A DNA stretch of 64,000 bases from assembly GCA_019116025.1 (NCBI GenBank), contig DXCM01000099.1, positions 1 through 64,000 of the forward strand, in the 5' to 3' direction. This document shows, in pieces, positions 45,124 through 53,931 of the stretch; within the stretch, counting starts at the first letter, position 1, and each line of letters begins with the position of its first letter. The notes beneath the pieces are model-generated. The model saw only the letters and a program-made list of their open reading frames with translations. It did no database searches and was not told the DNA's origin. Source of the stretch: Candidatus Companilactobacillus pullicola (GTDB taxonomy: Bacteria > Bacillota > Bacilli > Lactobacillales > Lactobacillaceae). A program made the position numbers and the translations under genes.

Positions 45124-45861
45124 GTGATTGATATCTATGTTTGCGAGGATGATTCCAAACAGTTGAGTCAAGTTGTTGAGTATATTGAAAATTATCTCTT
45201 AATTGAGAATCTTGATATGAAGGTCAGAGTAGCCACGGATAACCCTGATGAGATTTTAGATTATTTGAAGAATACGGAAATCGATAAAAGCTTATACTTC
45301 ATCGATATTGACTTAGGTGAAGATAATATCAATGGGATTGAACTAGCAAGTGAGATTAGAAAAATTGATTTTGAAGGAAAAATTGTCTTTATCACCAGTC
45401 ATTCAGAAATGGTTTTTCTAACTTTTAAATATCAAATTGAAGCGTTAGATTTTATCCTAAAAGATTATCCTGAGAAGATTCAAGGTCGCATTATCGAAGA
45501 TATCGAACTCTGTAACAAACAATTTGAAGAGAGCGCATCCGATAGTGAAGATTACTATCAAATTAAAACGGGTGAATTGATAAGATCGATTAAAGTAAGT
45601 GATATCTTGTTCTTTGAAAGTTCGCCAGTACCACACAAAGTGATTGTACATTTGAAGGATGGACAATTTGAATTCTATAGTACGATTAAAAATATTGAAG
45701 CCGATAATGAACTATTTTTCAGATGTCATAAATCATATATAGTCAATGTTAATAACGTTGTTTCAGTAAACAGGCATGCTAGAGAAGCTACTATGATTGA
45801 TGGAGAAAAAGTTCTTTGTTCAGTAATGGGAAGTAGAACATTAGTTAAATTAAAAAAATAA
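45124..45861 (+). CDS. LytTR-family response regulator
   Basis: A 245-residue regulator of the AgrA/ComE/PlnC type. The receiver domain starts IDIYVCEDD, with the phospho-Asp in YFIDIDLGE. The LytTR DNA-binding domain (about 145-245) has FFESSPVPHKVIVHLKDGQFEFYSTI and FFRCHKSYIVNVNNV. The GTG at 45124 lies 8 nt after AAAGGA; the ATGs at 45115 and 45118 are inside or too close to that RBS. Genes of this class bind paired direct repeats; no clear pair was found in the window. Confidence 0.88.
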   Translation: MIDIYVCEDDSKQLSQVVEYIENYLLIENLDMKVRVATDNPDEILDYLKNTEIDKSLYFIDIDLGEDNINGIELASEIRKIDFEGKIVFITSHSEMVFLTFKYQIEALDFILKDYPEKIQGRIIEDIELCNKQFEESASDSEDYYQIKTGELIRSIKVSDILFFESSPVPHKVIVHLKDGQFEFYSTIKNIEADNELFFRCHKSYIVNVNNVVSVNRHAREATMIDGEKVLCSVMGSRTLVKLKK

Positions 45862-45893
45862 AACGTTGAATTTATCGACGTTTTATTTTTTAA
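45860..45893 (+). terminator. terminator after the LytTR regulator
   Basis: AAACGT-GA/TC-ACGTTT hairpin, then a T-rich tail. Confidence 0.75.
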
Positions 45894-46108
45894 TTGTGGT
45901 AAATGCTAATAACTAGAGAATTTCTATTTAAATGGATAATATAATCGATACTTCATATAGACTTAAAGAGTGCAATACAGGAAAAACAACGATTTGTCAA
46001 TCGAGTTTGACAAGTATTTCTAAAAGAATTTTGATTAACGCCTAGGTTGAAAAAATCTGAATTGTTATACTTAATAAATCAAGAGATTATTCGACGGGAG
46101 ATTAATTA

Positions 46109-46873
46109 ATGATTGAAATTGAGGATTTAAGTAAAAATTACGGGGATAAGAAGGCTTTGCAGCATTTGAATCTCAAAATTAAATCAGGAGAAATCTTCGG
46201 ATTTTTAGGTCACAATGGTGCTGGTAAATCGACTACAATCAAGAATTTAGTCAGTATTATTGAACCAACCAGTGGAGCCATCAAAGTTGACGGTCTAGAT
46301 TTACAAGAACATCGCCAAGAAATAAAAGAAAAAGTTGCCTATGTTCCTGATACACCTGATATTTTTCTCCAATTAACGGCGGCGGAGTATTGGGATCTTT
46401 TGACATCAGCCTATAGTTTGTCAACGGCTGAAGTAGAGCAAAGACGTCAGGAGCTAGTAGCTTTATTCAATATGTCAGAACATGTCGATGAGACATTAGC
46501 CAGCTTTTCCCACGGTATGAGACAGAAGACAATCATAATAGGAGCACTATTGCCTGATCCCGATATTTGGATCTTGGACGAGCCCATGCAGGGATTAGAT
46601 CCACAGGCGGCCTATGATTTAAAACAATTGATGAAAAAACATGCGGCTAAGGGTAAGACTGTTATTTTTTCAACACACAATTTAGACACAGCTCAACAGC
46701 TATGCGATGAGTTAGCAATTTTGAAAAAAGGTGTTTTGATCTATAACGGTTCAGTACAAGATCTTTTAGATCAGAATAATGATGAATCACTTGAAGAAAT
46801 ATATTTGAAAATGGCAGGCCGTCAAAACGGTGCTGAATTAGTTGATGATATTGAAGGTGATATCCATGAATAA
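46109..46873 (+). CDS. ABC transporter ATPase (EcsA-like)
   Basis: A 254-residue ABC ATPase. Walker A is GHNGAGKST, the signature FSHGMRQK, Walker B IWILDEPMQGLDPQ, and the H loop FSTHNLD. It overlaps the start of a large permease gene by 8 nt. EcsA-like ATPases with a large partner permease are common in Firmicutes. Substrate unknown. Confidence 0.85.
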   Translation: MIEIEDLSKNYGDKKALQHLNLKIKSGEIFGFLGHNGAGKSTTIKNLVSIIEPTSGAIKVDGLDLQEHRQEIKEKVAYVPDTPDIFLQLTAAEYWDLLTSAYSLSTAEVEQRRQELVALFNMSEHVDETLASFSHGMRQKTIIIGALLPDPDIWILDEPMQGLDPQAAYDLKQLMKKHAAKGKTVIFSTHNLDTAQQLCDELAILKKGVLIYNGSVQDLLDQNNDESLEEIYLKMAGRQNGAELVDDIEGDIHE

Positions 46874-48443
46874 GGACCAATTCAAGAATCTGCTAGCCGT
46901 TAATTTGAGATTATTGAATCCTCAAGTAACGGATCGTTTGCGTAGAAAAGGTAAGAGTGGTGCCGAGTTAACCAATAGATTGAAAATGCAGTTTTGGCTC
47001 AATGGCCTAATATTCTTCCTTATTTACGGAATGGTGATGCTACCAATTAATTTAGCCGAATATCCTAATATGTTCACTTATTATGTTGTTCTGTTTGTTT
47101 TATTAGCCATTTCTCAAAGTATCTCTGGCATATACAGCGTGTTCTTTGCTGGCAAAGATTTGAACAATTATTTACCATTGCCCTTTAAGCAAAAAGAAAT
47201 TTTTCTCAGTAAAGTAACTGTTGTTGCCATTAACGTTATACCGTTTATTTTTCCGTTATTTATAGCTTTCTTTTCAACCGCATGGCATGCTGGGGTTATG
47301 ATTCCAATTGCACTTTTGTTATCCCTAATAGCCTTTTGTATTGTTCTGACAATAATTTTGTTTGCTTGTGCGATTATTGTTTTTGCTTTAACTAAAACTA
47401 GTATCTTTCGTAAACATCAAAAAATAGTTATGAACGGTTTAATGGCGGTTACTTTAGTAATTGCTATGGCCGGAATTCTTTTGGTAAATAATAGTGATTA
47501 CATGGCAGGGAAGCATCAAGCAATTAATCCAATTATGTTGCCACTTTTTAAAACCTTTGTAGAACCAATTTCAGTAATAAGTCTATTGAATTGGGCAGGG
47601 TTAATCATTGTATTGTTGATTTTAGGGTTTATTTTAAAACGTTCGATCTTACCTCATTTGGGTAGTCAATTGACAAGCATTAATTCACAGATGTTGTCGG
47701 CTTCTGGTAAACGTAAGCATGTTAATCGGAAGAACCTCAATGCTATTTTGGATGCTTATAATCGCCAAGTATTGAAAGAGTCGAACATGTTGTTGCAGGT
47801 ACTTGTTAATTCAGTTGCATTACCTTTGATCTTCATCATCACTTTTGCTTTCACACAAATTCCTAACGACTTACCTTTGAAGTGGATGGGAGTTTTCTTC
47901 GTGGGTGGATTAGCCTTTAGTACTTTTACAACTAATTCAACGGCAGTAGTCGCTAATATGATTTCTCTAGATCGAGGTAGTTTAGAATTTGTCAGTTCAT
48001 TGCCGATATCAATGAAACAGTATTTGAAACGTAAGTTTCTTTTAGGTTTTGTTTTTCAGCTGGTAATCAATTTGGCATTGATCATAGTAATGATAATTGT
48101 CTGGAGATTGAACCTTTACTTGTCTTTAGCTATGATTCTCAGTACTATCTGGGGAACTTATCTAATTAGTTTGTACTATTTTAGTCGAGATTATCGCTTG
48201 CGTATAACAAATTGGACTAATGTTACAGAGTTATTTAATCGGGGCGGCGGGAACATGGCAATTGTTTTGAAGATGCTAATCGTCATGATTCTTAGTGTTG
48301 GTGTCATAGTGCTTTATAGCTTTTTAATTGGTACTGGTAAGCCAGCAGTTGTAGTTAATGGTATAGTTGCCTTTCTAATAATTGCTTTATCATTTATAAT
48401 GGTAGAACATTACCGTCAGAAGTTTTGGCAAAAATTTGAATAA
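46866..48443 (+). CDS. large ABC exporter permease
   Basis: A 525-residue membrane protein with about ten to twelve helices, twice the size of the other permeases here. The ATG at 46866 follows GAAGGTGAT within the end of the ATPase gene; an earlier in-frame ATG has no RBS. A cytoplasmic segment rich in basic residues (SGKRKHVNRKNLNAILDAYNRQ, about 280-300) sits between two helical halves. Substrate unknown. Confidence 0.75.
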   Translation: MNKDQFKNLLAVNLRLLNPQVTDRLRRKGKSGAELTNRLKMQFWLNGLIFFLIYGMVMLPINLAEYPNMFTYYVVLFVLLAISQSISGIYSVFFAGKDLNNYLPLPFKQKEIFLSKVTVVAINVIPFIFPLFIAFFSTAWHAGVMIPIALLLSLIAFCIVLTIILFACAIIVFALTKTSIFRKHQKIVMNGLMAVTLVIAMAGILLVNNSDYMAGKHQAINPIMLPLFKTFVEPISVISLLNWAGLIIVLLILGFILKRSILPHLGSQLTSINSQMLSASGKRKHVNRKNLNAILDAYNRQVLKESNMLLQVLVNSVALPLIFIITFAFTQIPNDLPLKWMGVFFVGGLAFSTFTTNSTAVVANMISLDRGSLEFVSSLPISMKQYLKRKFLLGFVFQLVINLALIIVMIIVWRLNLYLSLAMILSTIWGTYLISLYYFSRDYRLRITNWTNVTELFNRGGGNMAIVLKMLIVMILSVGVIVLYSFLIGTGKPAVVVNGIVAFLIIALSFIMVEHYRQKFWQKFE

Positions 48444-48455
48444 GGGGATAAGGCC

Positions 48456-48944
48456 ATGTTAAGAGCAATCGTTATCGGTAGTCCAGGTTCTGGCAAGAGT
48501 ACTTTTGCCCGTAAATTACGTGAGAAAACTGGATTGCCATTATATTATTTAGATATGTTGTGGCATAAGTCAGATCAAACGACTCATACTAAAGCGGAAT
48601 TTGATGAAGCATTGCAACATATTTTGCAAAAAAATAAATGGATCATTGATGGAAATTATCAAAGAACTATTGAACAACGATTAAAGTATTGCGATACAGT
48701 CTTTCTTTTGGATTATCCGGTGGAAGTCTGTTTGGAAGGGGCACAGTCACGAATAGGTAAGACACGTGAAGACTTACCATGGACAGAAACTAGTTTTGAT
48801 CCCGAATTCAAACAATTTATAGAGAATTTTTCTCAAGACGAATTGCCTCAAATTTATACGTCAATCAACAAGTATAAGGATGAGGTAAACGTGGTTATCT
48901 TCAAATCACGTGCTGAGGCTAATAATTATTTAGACCACATTTGA
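48456..48944 (+). CDS. P-loop AAA kinase-like protein (FlaR-like)
   Basis: A 162-residue nucleotide-binding protein. The P-loop GSPGSGKST begins at residue 8 and DMLWHK is the early acceptor-side motif of the adenylate-kinase/FlaR-like group. It is likely a small-molecule kinase or, as some family members are annotated, a DNA topology modulation protein. AAGGGGAT precedes the ATG, 12 bp after the permease, so it is the last gene of that operon. Confidence 0.75.
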   Translation: MLRAIVIGSPGSGKSTFARKLREKTGLPLYYLDMLWHKSDQTTHTKAEFDEALQHILQKNKWIIDGNYQRTIEQRLKYCDTVFLLDYPVEVCLEGAQSRIGKTREDLPWTETSFDPEFKQFIENFSQDELPQIYTSINKYKDEVNVVIFKSRAEANNYLDHI

Positions 48945-48961
48945 ATAATGTGGTTTTTTTA
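48933..48961 (+). terminator. terminator overlapping the stop of the FlaR-like gene
   Basis: ACCACAT/ATGTGGT hairpin around the stop codon, then T7. Confidence 0.8.
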
Positions 48962-49012
48962 TTGCTATAAATCATATATACAGTTACACTGTATATAGTT
49001 GAACTGTATATA
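48962..49012 (+). promoter_or_regulatory. padR promoter with palindromic operator
   Basis: TTGCTA (48962-48967), 17 bp, TACACT (48985-48990). The palindrome TATATACAG-N5-CTGTATATA (48975-48997) covers the -10 box, and a second ACTGTATATAG half-site follows at 49003-49013. It fits autoregulation by the PadR protein encoded downstream. Confidence 0.7.
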
Positions 49013-49028
49013 GAGAGGAGATTACTCT

Positions 49029-49337
49029 ATGCGAAATAAAAATTTACCTCTAACCGAAACAGTTTATTATATTTTGTTAGTTCTAAACCATCCACTCCAT
49101 GGGTACGGTGCAATTCAAGAGATTGATCAGTTAAGTAATGGGGATGTCAAAATAGCTGCTGGAACTATGTATGGTGCTATTGAAAACCTATTAAAACTAC
49201 GATGGATTAAAGAAGTCCCCAGCCAAGACAAACGTCGGCGAGTTTATCAAATAACTGAAGATGGTAAGAATATTCTGAGTTTAGAAACACAAAGAATGCA
49301 GCAACTAGTTAAAGTAGCAAATAAATTTGGATATTAG
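49029..49337 (+). CDS. PadR-family transcriptional regulator
   Basis: A 102-residue winged-helix regulator. It starts LTETVYYILLVLNHPLHGYGAIQEI and contains AAGTMYGAIENLLKLRWI, then KRRRVYQITEDGK, all typical PadR words; the short form lacks the long C-terminal helix. It probably represses itself and the DUF2812 gene through the operator at 48975-49013. The next gene starts 12 bp later. Confidence 0.9.
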   Translation: MRNKNLPLTETVYYILLVLNHPLHGYGAIQEIDQLSNGDVKIAAGTMYGAIENLLKLRWIKEVPSQDKRRRVYQITEDGKNILSLETQRMQQLVKVANKFGY

Positions 49338-49349
49338 AGGTCAATTGTG

Positions 49350-49991
49350 ATGAGAAAATTTAAATTATTTCTATCTTTAAAAGCAGAAGAAAAATGGATT
49401 AATCTAGTTCAGGAAACGGGTTATCGTTTAGTTAAGGTCAATCCGTTTTTACATATTTATACATTTAAAAAATTAAATTCGGAATCGGATTTTAATCCAT
49501 ATACGCGCATCGATTTTCACAACGAAAATATGAATACTAATAAGTACTTAGACTATGTAACAATGTTTTCAGATAGTGGTTGGAAATTGGTGTATGGAAG
49601 TCGTCATGGTGGGGCACAGTATTTTCAACAAAAGAATGCTCAATCACCGAGAGATATTTTTTCAGATCTAGAGTCTAAAAATTTACCACGAAAGCGATTC
49701 ATGGATTTTGCGATAACTTATGCAATCTTATTTTTTGCCGATCTTTTTGTTCTTATACAAGCAGGATATTTCAGCTGGAGAAATTTATTCGATCTTAAAA
49801 ATTGGTATTTAACACCAGGTCTATGGAATATGCAGGGAAGTATGTTTTGGAAAGCTTTCTTATTTGAAACGCCATTTGCTTTGCTACGGTCAGTCTTTTT
49901 CTTATTCTTTTTGGCTATGGGGATCTATTATATTTTAAAAGCTATCGTAAATGGTAATGATGTTAGAGACAGTTTAATTAATAACAAGTAA
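49350..49991 (+). CDS. DUF2812 membrane protein
   Basis: A 213-residue protein. The N-terminal half (about 1-115) is the soluble DUF2812 domain, containing WINLVQETGYRLV and YVTMFSDSGWKLVYGSRHGGAQYF. Two membrane helices follow (about 118-136 and 178-198). DUF2812 genes are regularly found behind padR in Firmicutes, so the pair is a unit. Function unknown; membrane stress roles are speculative. Confidence 0.85.
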   Translation: MRKFKLFLSLKAEEKWINLVQETGYRLVKVNPFLHIYTFKKLNSESDFNPYTRIDFHNENMNTNKYLDYVTMFSDSGWKLVYGSRHGGAQYFQQKNAQSPRDIFSDLESKNLPRKRFMDFAITYAILFFADLFVLIQAGYFSWRNLFDLKNWYLTPGLWNMQGSMFWKAFLFETPFALLRSVFFLFFLAMGIYYILKAIVNGNDVRDSLINNK

Positions 49992-50078
49992 ATTAATGTA
50001 AAGATATTAATTGATAAGTTAGTATCTTTGAAAAAACGCATACAAGTGTAGTTTAATTAATAGTAGGAGGAATTTATT

Positions 50079-50888
50079 ATGAAATTTAAGACATTAAGTA
50101 ATGGTGTTTCAATTCCTATGCTAGGTTTTGGAACTTATCGTATTGACAACGCTGATATTCCAGCTGCTATCCAAGGTGCTTTGGATGCCGGTTACCGTCA
50201 TTTTGACTGTGCACACATTTATGGCAATGAAGCTGCTATTGGTAAAGCCTTTAAGGACGCTGGCGTTAAGAGAGAAGATCTCTTCATCACATCAAAGGTT
50301 TGGAATGCTGACCAAGGTTACGACAAGACATTGGCTGCTTTTGAACAAACACTAAAAGATCTTCAAATGGATTATCTAGATCTTTACCTAATTCACTGGC
50401 CAAATGAAGAAGACTTCAATTTGACATTGGATACATGGAAAGCTTTGGAAACACTTTATGATCAAGGTAAAGTTAAATCTATTGGTGTATCAAACTTCTC
50501 TGAGAAACAACTTAAAGAAGTCTTCGACATGGCAAAAGTTAAACCTATGGTTAACCAAATCGAACGTCACCCATACAAGACACAAGTTGAATTGGGTAAA
50601 TTCGATGAGGAAAATGGTATTGTTAACGAAGGTTACTCACCAATTGGTCACGGTCACTTTATTCTTGAAGATCCAACAATTAACAAGATTGCTCAAGCAC
50701 ACAACAAGACAGCTGCTCAAGTTGTATTGCGTTGGCACATTGACACAGGATATGTTGTCTTTCCTAAGTCATCAAAGGTTGCTCGTGTGAAGGAAAACTT
50801 TGATATCTTTGATTTCAGTCTTACAGATGATGAAATTGAAGCTATCAACGGTTTGAACAAAGATGAACATCTTAACTATGATAAATAA
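50079..50888 (+). CDS. aldo-keto reductase
   Basis: A 269-residue NADPH-dependent AKR. The catalytic set is visible: Asp and Tyr in FDCAHIYGNE, Lys in TSKVWN and His in LIHWPN. The C-terminal VVFPKSSKVARVKEN binds the cofactor phosphate. It reduces aldehydes or ketones such as methylglyoxal or diketogulonate-type sugars. Codon use is strongly biased (AAC, CAA, TTC) in contrast to neighbours, a sign of high expression. TAGGAGG precedes the ATG. Confidence 0.92.
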   Translation: MKFKTLSNGVSIPMLGFGTYRIDNADIPAAIQGALDAGYRHFDCAHIYGNEAAIGKAFKDAGVKREDLFITSKVWNADQGYDKTLAAFEQTLKDLQMDYLDLYLIHWPNEEDFNLTLDTWKALETLYDQGKVKSIGVSNFSEKQLKEVFDMAKVKPMVNQIERHPYKTQVELGKFDEENGIVNEGYSPIGHGHFILEDPTINKIAQAHNKTAAQVVLRWHIDTGYVVFPKSSKVARVKENFDIFDFSLTDDEIEAINGLNKDEHLNYDK

Positions 50889-50894
50889 GTAATT

Positions 50895-50955
50895 CAAAAT
50901 AGCTCTCGAATACTACACGAATGAAAAAATTTGTATAGTGTTTGAGGGCTATTTG
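50895..50955 (+). terminator. terminator after the aldo-keto reductase
   Basis: AATAGC-CTC/GAG-GCTATT forms the base of a long imperfect stem. Confidence 0.65.
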
Positions 50956-50999
50956 ATTTGTGCTATCATGAAAAGATGATTTCCACAGAGGGAGAAGTT

Positions 51000-51821
51000 A
51001 TGGCAATTAAATTAGTAGCATTTGATATGGATGGAACCTTTTTAAATGATAACAATACATACAATCACCAACGTTTTAGTAAAATTTTTCAGCAGTTACG
51101 AGCTAAAAATGTTCGCGTAGTAGCGGCCAGTGGTTCACAATATCAGCGTTTGCAGGATCAATTTTCAGAATTCAAAGAGGAAATGGACTTTGTTTCTCAA
51201 AATGGTGCTGCCGTTTATAGTAATAATCAGCCACTATTAATTCGTGCTATGCCGCAAGAGGCCGTTACGGCTACTTTGAATGTAATCAATCAACAATTTG
51301 ATGCGACTGATATTGTTGAACATTTAGTAGTTGGTGTTAAATCAGCTTATGTTGACCAATCAATTTCTCAGGCTTCATATGATTTGACTTATCATTACTA
51401 CAATCATTTGCGACGAGTTACGGACTTAGCTACGATCACACCACAACGCCTGCAAGATCAAGTTACGAGTATTGGAGTGACCTTTGGTGAGCATGTGGAC
51501 TTTGATGTCATGATGAACAATTTACGTCAATCATTGCCAAGTGGTCTCTCAAGTCAAACTTCGGGTTATAACACGGAATTAATTAGTGAAAGTACCGTTA
51601 ACAAGGCCGCTGGTCTGCACGAATTACAGGATAAATACAATATTGCCGATGATGAGATCATGACTTTTGGCGATAACGAAAATGACCTAGGGATGTTGAC
51701 ATTGACGCCTTATGGTTATGCGATGGATAATGCAGTTGCTTCAGTCAAGGCACAAGTCGATCACTTCACCGATTCTAATAATGATGAGGGCGTTCTCAAT
51801 ATTTTAGAGCAAATAATATAG
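51000..51821 (+). CDS. Cof-type HAD phosphatase (copy 1)
   Basis: A 273-residue Cof/YidA-type phosphatase. Motif I is FDMDGTFLND, motif II AASGSQY, and motif IV MTFGDNENDLGML. A C2-type cap lies between. It dephosphorylates sugar phosphates or flavin nucleotides; substrates overlap within the family. The ATG at 51000 follows GGGAGAAG; earlier in-frame ATGs lie in the previous terminator. Two related genes are at 59088 and 60643. Confidence 0.88.
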   Translation: MAIKLVAFDMDGTFLNDNNTYNHQRFSKIFQQLRAKNVRVVAASGSQYQRLQDQFSEFKEEMDFVSQNGAAVYSNNQPLLIRAMPQEAVTATLNVINQQFDATDIVEHLVVGVKSAYVDQSISQASYDLTYHYYNHLRRVTDLATITPQRLQDQVTSIGVTFGEHVDFDVMMNNLRQSLPSGLSSQTSGYNTELISESTVNKAAGLHELQDKYNIADDEIMTFGDNENDLGMLTLTPYGYAMDNAVASVKAQVDHFTDSNNDEGVLNILEQII

Positions 51822-51910
51822 CAATACTATTTGTAAATTTTTATAAGAAATTCGAGCTACTCTATTTTTGTGTAACATGAGATAATATCGCGCAAGGATG
51901 GAATAAAAAA

Positions 51911-52645
51911 ATGAAAAAAATACTCGTAGTTTTAATTGCTTTAATATTTGTTTTACCCTTAGCTGCTTGTCAAACTTCAGCAGCAAACTCCAGCAATACT
52001 AGTGATATCAAGAGAAACGCTAATAGTTGGAATAAAGTGATAAAAGATTTGGAAGTTGTCACAACCGATAATACTGGAAATGATCGTGGACTAATAGCAC
52101 GTTCAATGAAAGAATTAAACGGTGCTAACCAGTCAGTGATCCAGGGAACAGTATATAATTTGTCAAAATTGAATAATCCTAATAACGCTGCTTATACCAA
52201 AGCAACAATCGTGGTTGATAAAGTTATTAATGGTAAGAAATCTTTAAAGGGTAAGAAAATTACTCTCGTATTGAACGGTGGGGTGACTACTACTAACCGT
52301 TGGTACAAAGATCAAAACCAGACCAGAGAAGCAGAGCACGACATCTTAGTACAGTACTCTCAAGCTCCGTTACCTAAAATTGGTTCTAAGATAATTGTCG
52401 GTATTTCACCTATAGAAAAGAAAGAACCAACTACTTATATGCAGACAATCAAGCAAAATAAATTAGCAAGATCAACTACTTATGATTTGAACATGCCAGC
52501 GTTTAACTATTGGATCAAAAATTCTGATGACAAAGATTATCATTTAAATAATCCTCAAGCTGATGCCAGATTGAAGGCTAATCCCAAGATGGCTAAGGAT
52601 ATTAAGAACTTAACCGATGAATTGAATCAGAAGTATAATAAATAA
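51911..52645 (+). CDS. putative lipoprotein, unknown function
   Basis: A 244-residue lipoprotein. The signal sequence ends at the lipobox LAAC (Cys20). The mature part has no known motif; a beta-rich core (SVIQGTVYNLSKL, KATIVVDKVINGKKSLKGKKITLVLNGG) resembles OB-like or beta-sandwich domains. AAGGATGG precedes the ATG. It is monocistronic. Confidence 0.7.
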   Translation: MKKILVVLIALIFVLPLAACQTSAANSSNTSDIKRNANSWNKVIKDLEVVTTDNTGNDRGLIARSMKELNGANQSVIQGTVYNLSKLNNPNNAAYTKATIVVDKVINGKKSLKGKKITLVLNGGVTTTNRWYKDQNQTREAEHDILVQYSQAPLPKIGSKIIVGISPIEKKEPTTYMQTIKQNKLARSTTYDLNMPAFNYWIKNSDDKDYHLNNPQADARLKANPKMAKDIKNLTDELNQKYNK

Positions 52646-52708
52646 AATTAGAATCTAGTCATGATATTGACTAGCTATCTTCCATATTATGCGAATCGCA
52701 TGTTTAAT

Positions 52709-52823
52709 CTAACAAGACCGATTTTTTGAATGCTATCGGCCCTTTTATTGCGAGTCTAAGTGAGTTGCTCTAAGTGCGAGAATATTAGATAGAGCGCCAC
52801 TTGAGCAGGCTCGGTTTTGTTAG
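52709..52823 (+). ncRNA. possible structured RNA
   Basis: A 13 bp closing helix, CTAACAAGACCGA with TCGGTTTTGTTAG (52709-52721/52811-52823, one G-U), encloses AAGTG/CACTT (52758-52762/52798-52802) and GCTCT/AGAGC (52767-52771/52791-52795). CCGAT (52718-52722) can instead pair locally with ATCGG (52735-52739). A terminator lies 27 bp downstream. It does not share words with the dispersed elements elsewhere. A small RNA or leader is possible; not recognised. Confidence 0.35.
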
Positions 52824-52849
52824 GAATATGTTAATTGTAAAAAATTAGT

Positions 52850-52888
52850 AAACCAACTGCAGAGCTATCTTTGCGGTTGGTTTTTGTT
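52850..52888 (+). terminator. intrinsic terminator upstream of the GGDEF operon
   Basis: AAACCAAC-GCA/TGC-GTTGGTTT hairpin, then TTG and T4. No protein gene ends just before it, so it may end the structured transcript at 52709. Confidence 0.7.
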
Positions 52889-53052
52889 TTATAATGAGCA
52901 AAATAGTTTAAAAAATAGTTAATTTATGGTATTTTAATTCGATTTAGTTTTCCTAAATTCAGTAAAAACTTCTTTGACAACACATTAAAGTTGTTGTTAA
53001 CTAGGTTGATTGGAATTAACAGATAATATTTTTATAAATGAGGATGGAATGA

Positions 53053-53919
53053 ATGAAGTTTAAATCAATCGATAATATGGTCTTTGTAGGGATGCTCCTG
53101 ATATTGATTTATCAGTATACTTTATTGTATTTGAGTGTCATTGATGGATCATGGTTGAACTTTCTGATGGTTTCGTTGGTGTTTATTTTGGGATTGCTCT
53201 TAGGACGAACGACTTACATCATCCTAGGAAGTGTTTTGTCCTTTGTTAGTATGTGTGCTGGCGGTCTAATGTTAATGATCCCTTATACAAGGGAATTATA
53301 CTTATGGCCAGCAGTAGCATTATTGACAATTACACCATTAACTACCTATTTAATGTACTTATTAGATCATCAATTGCTGAAAAGAAAAGCGTTAGCAGCA
53401 GAGTTAGCTCAACTACAACAAGAGAAACCTGACTTAGAGGTAATTACAGGTGCTCTGAATTCACGGGCTTTGAATATTGCAGTAGCTAGGGAATTGAAAT
53501 TAGTTTATTACCATGAGGAAGATTATCGTTTTACTCTAACAATGGTCAAAATTGATTTCCTAGAGAATATTGTTAATTACTTAGGTAATCAAAAGTTTAA
53601 TCAACTTTTACGAGCTACGGCGGAACATTTAGGTGGGATGTTATTTACCGTTGACCACTTATACTATATCGGTGCGGGGAGATTTGTTATCCTGTCACCA
53701 ATGTTAGGAGCTGATAATGCTCCAATTATGAAAGAAAAAATTAAGAATCATATCGACGATATTGCTGAGGAATTTGGATTGGCTAGAAATGCATTAGTTT
53801 TGAGAATGGGACAAATAACTTATTCTAGTCAAGATCGAGTTAAGAACCGTAACGTAGAGGACACGTTGACACAATTGGAACGTAGTGCAGAAACCGATAT
53901 TGTTAAAGAATACCTATAG
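53053..53919 (+). CDS. membrane protein with a degenerate GGDEF domain
   Basis: A 288-residue protein. Four hydrophobic helices (about 8-112) are followed by a GGDEF fold (about 133-288), with ALNSRALN, MVKIDFLENI and IGAGRFVIL. The signature reads G-A-G-R-F (residues 207-211) instead of GGDEF, so the catalytic acid residues are gone and c-di-GMP synthesis is unlikely. It may bind c-di-GMP or GTP, or simply control the synthase two genes downstream. It leads the exopolysaccharide operon. Confidence 0.82.
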   Translation: MKFKSIDNMVFVGMLLILIYQYTLLYLSVIDGSWLNFLMVSLVFILGLLLGRTTYIILGSVLSFVSMCAGGLMLMIPYTRELYLWPAVALLTITPLTTYLMYLLDHQLLKRKALAAELAQLQQEKPDLEVITGALNSRALNIAVARELKLVYYHEEDYRFTLTMVKIDFLENIVNYLGNQKFNQLLRATAEHLGGMLFTVDHLYYIGAGRFVILSPMLGADNAPIMKEKIKNHIDDIAEEFGLARNALVLRMGQITYSSQDRVKNRNVEDTLTQLERSAETDIVKEYL

Positions 53920-53931
53920 AGGGAGAAATGA

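Larger units (their letters stand above)
52646..53052. other. intergenic region with several helices and a terminator
   Basis: Contains a CTAGTCA/TGACTAG hairpin (52655-52674), the palindrome ATGCGAATCGCAT (52689-52701), a multi-helix structure (52709-52823), a terminator (52850-52888) and a promoter for the GGDEF operon (TTGACA 52974-52979, TTAACT 52997-53002). No ORF can be supported. Confidence 0.55.

Noticed and set aside
45932..46045. A 37-codon ORF (starting MDNIIDTSY) after the LytTR regulator, considered as a pheromone precursor
   Set aside because: No proper RBS at normal distance, no double-glycine leader and no signal-like core; probably chance.
52655..52823. A fourth copy of the dispersed structured element
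   Set aside because: It has CTAGTC at one end, but none of the core words (AGATCCATGA, TTATTAGCT, GTTCCAGC) and a different helix layout.
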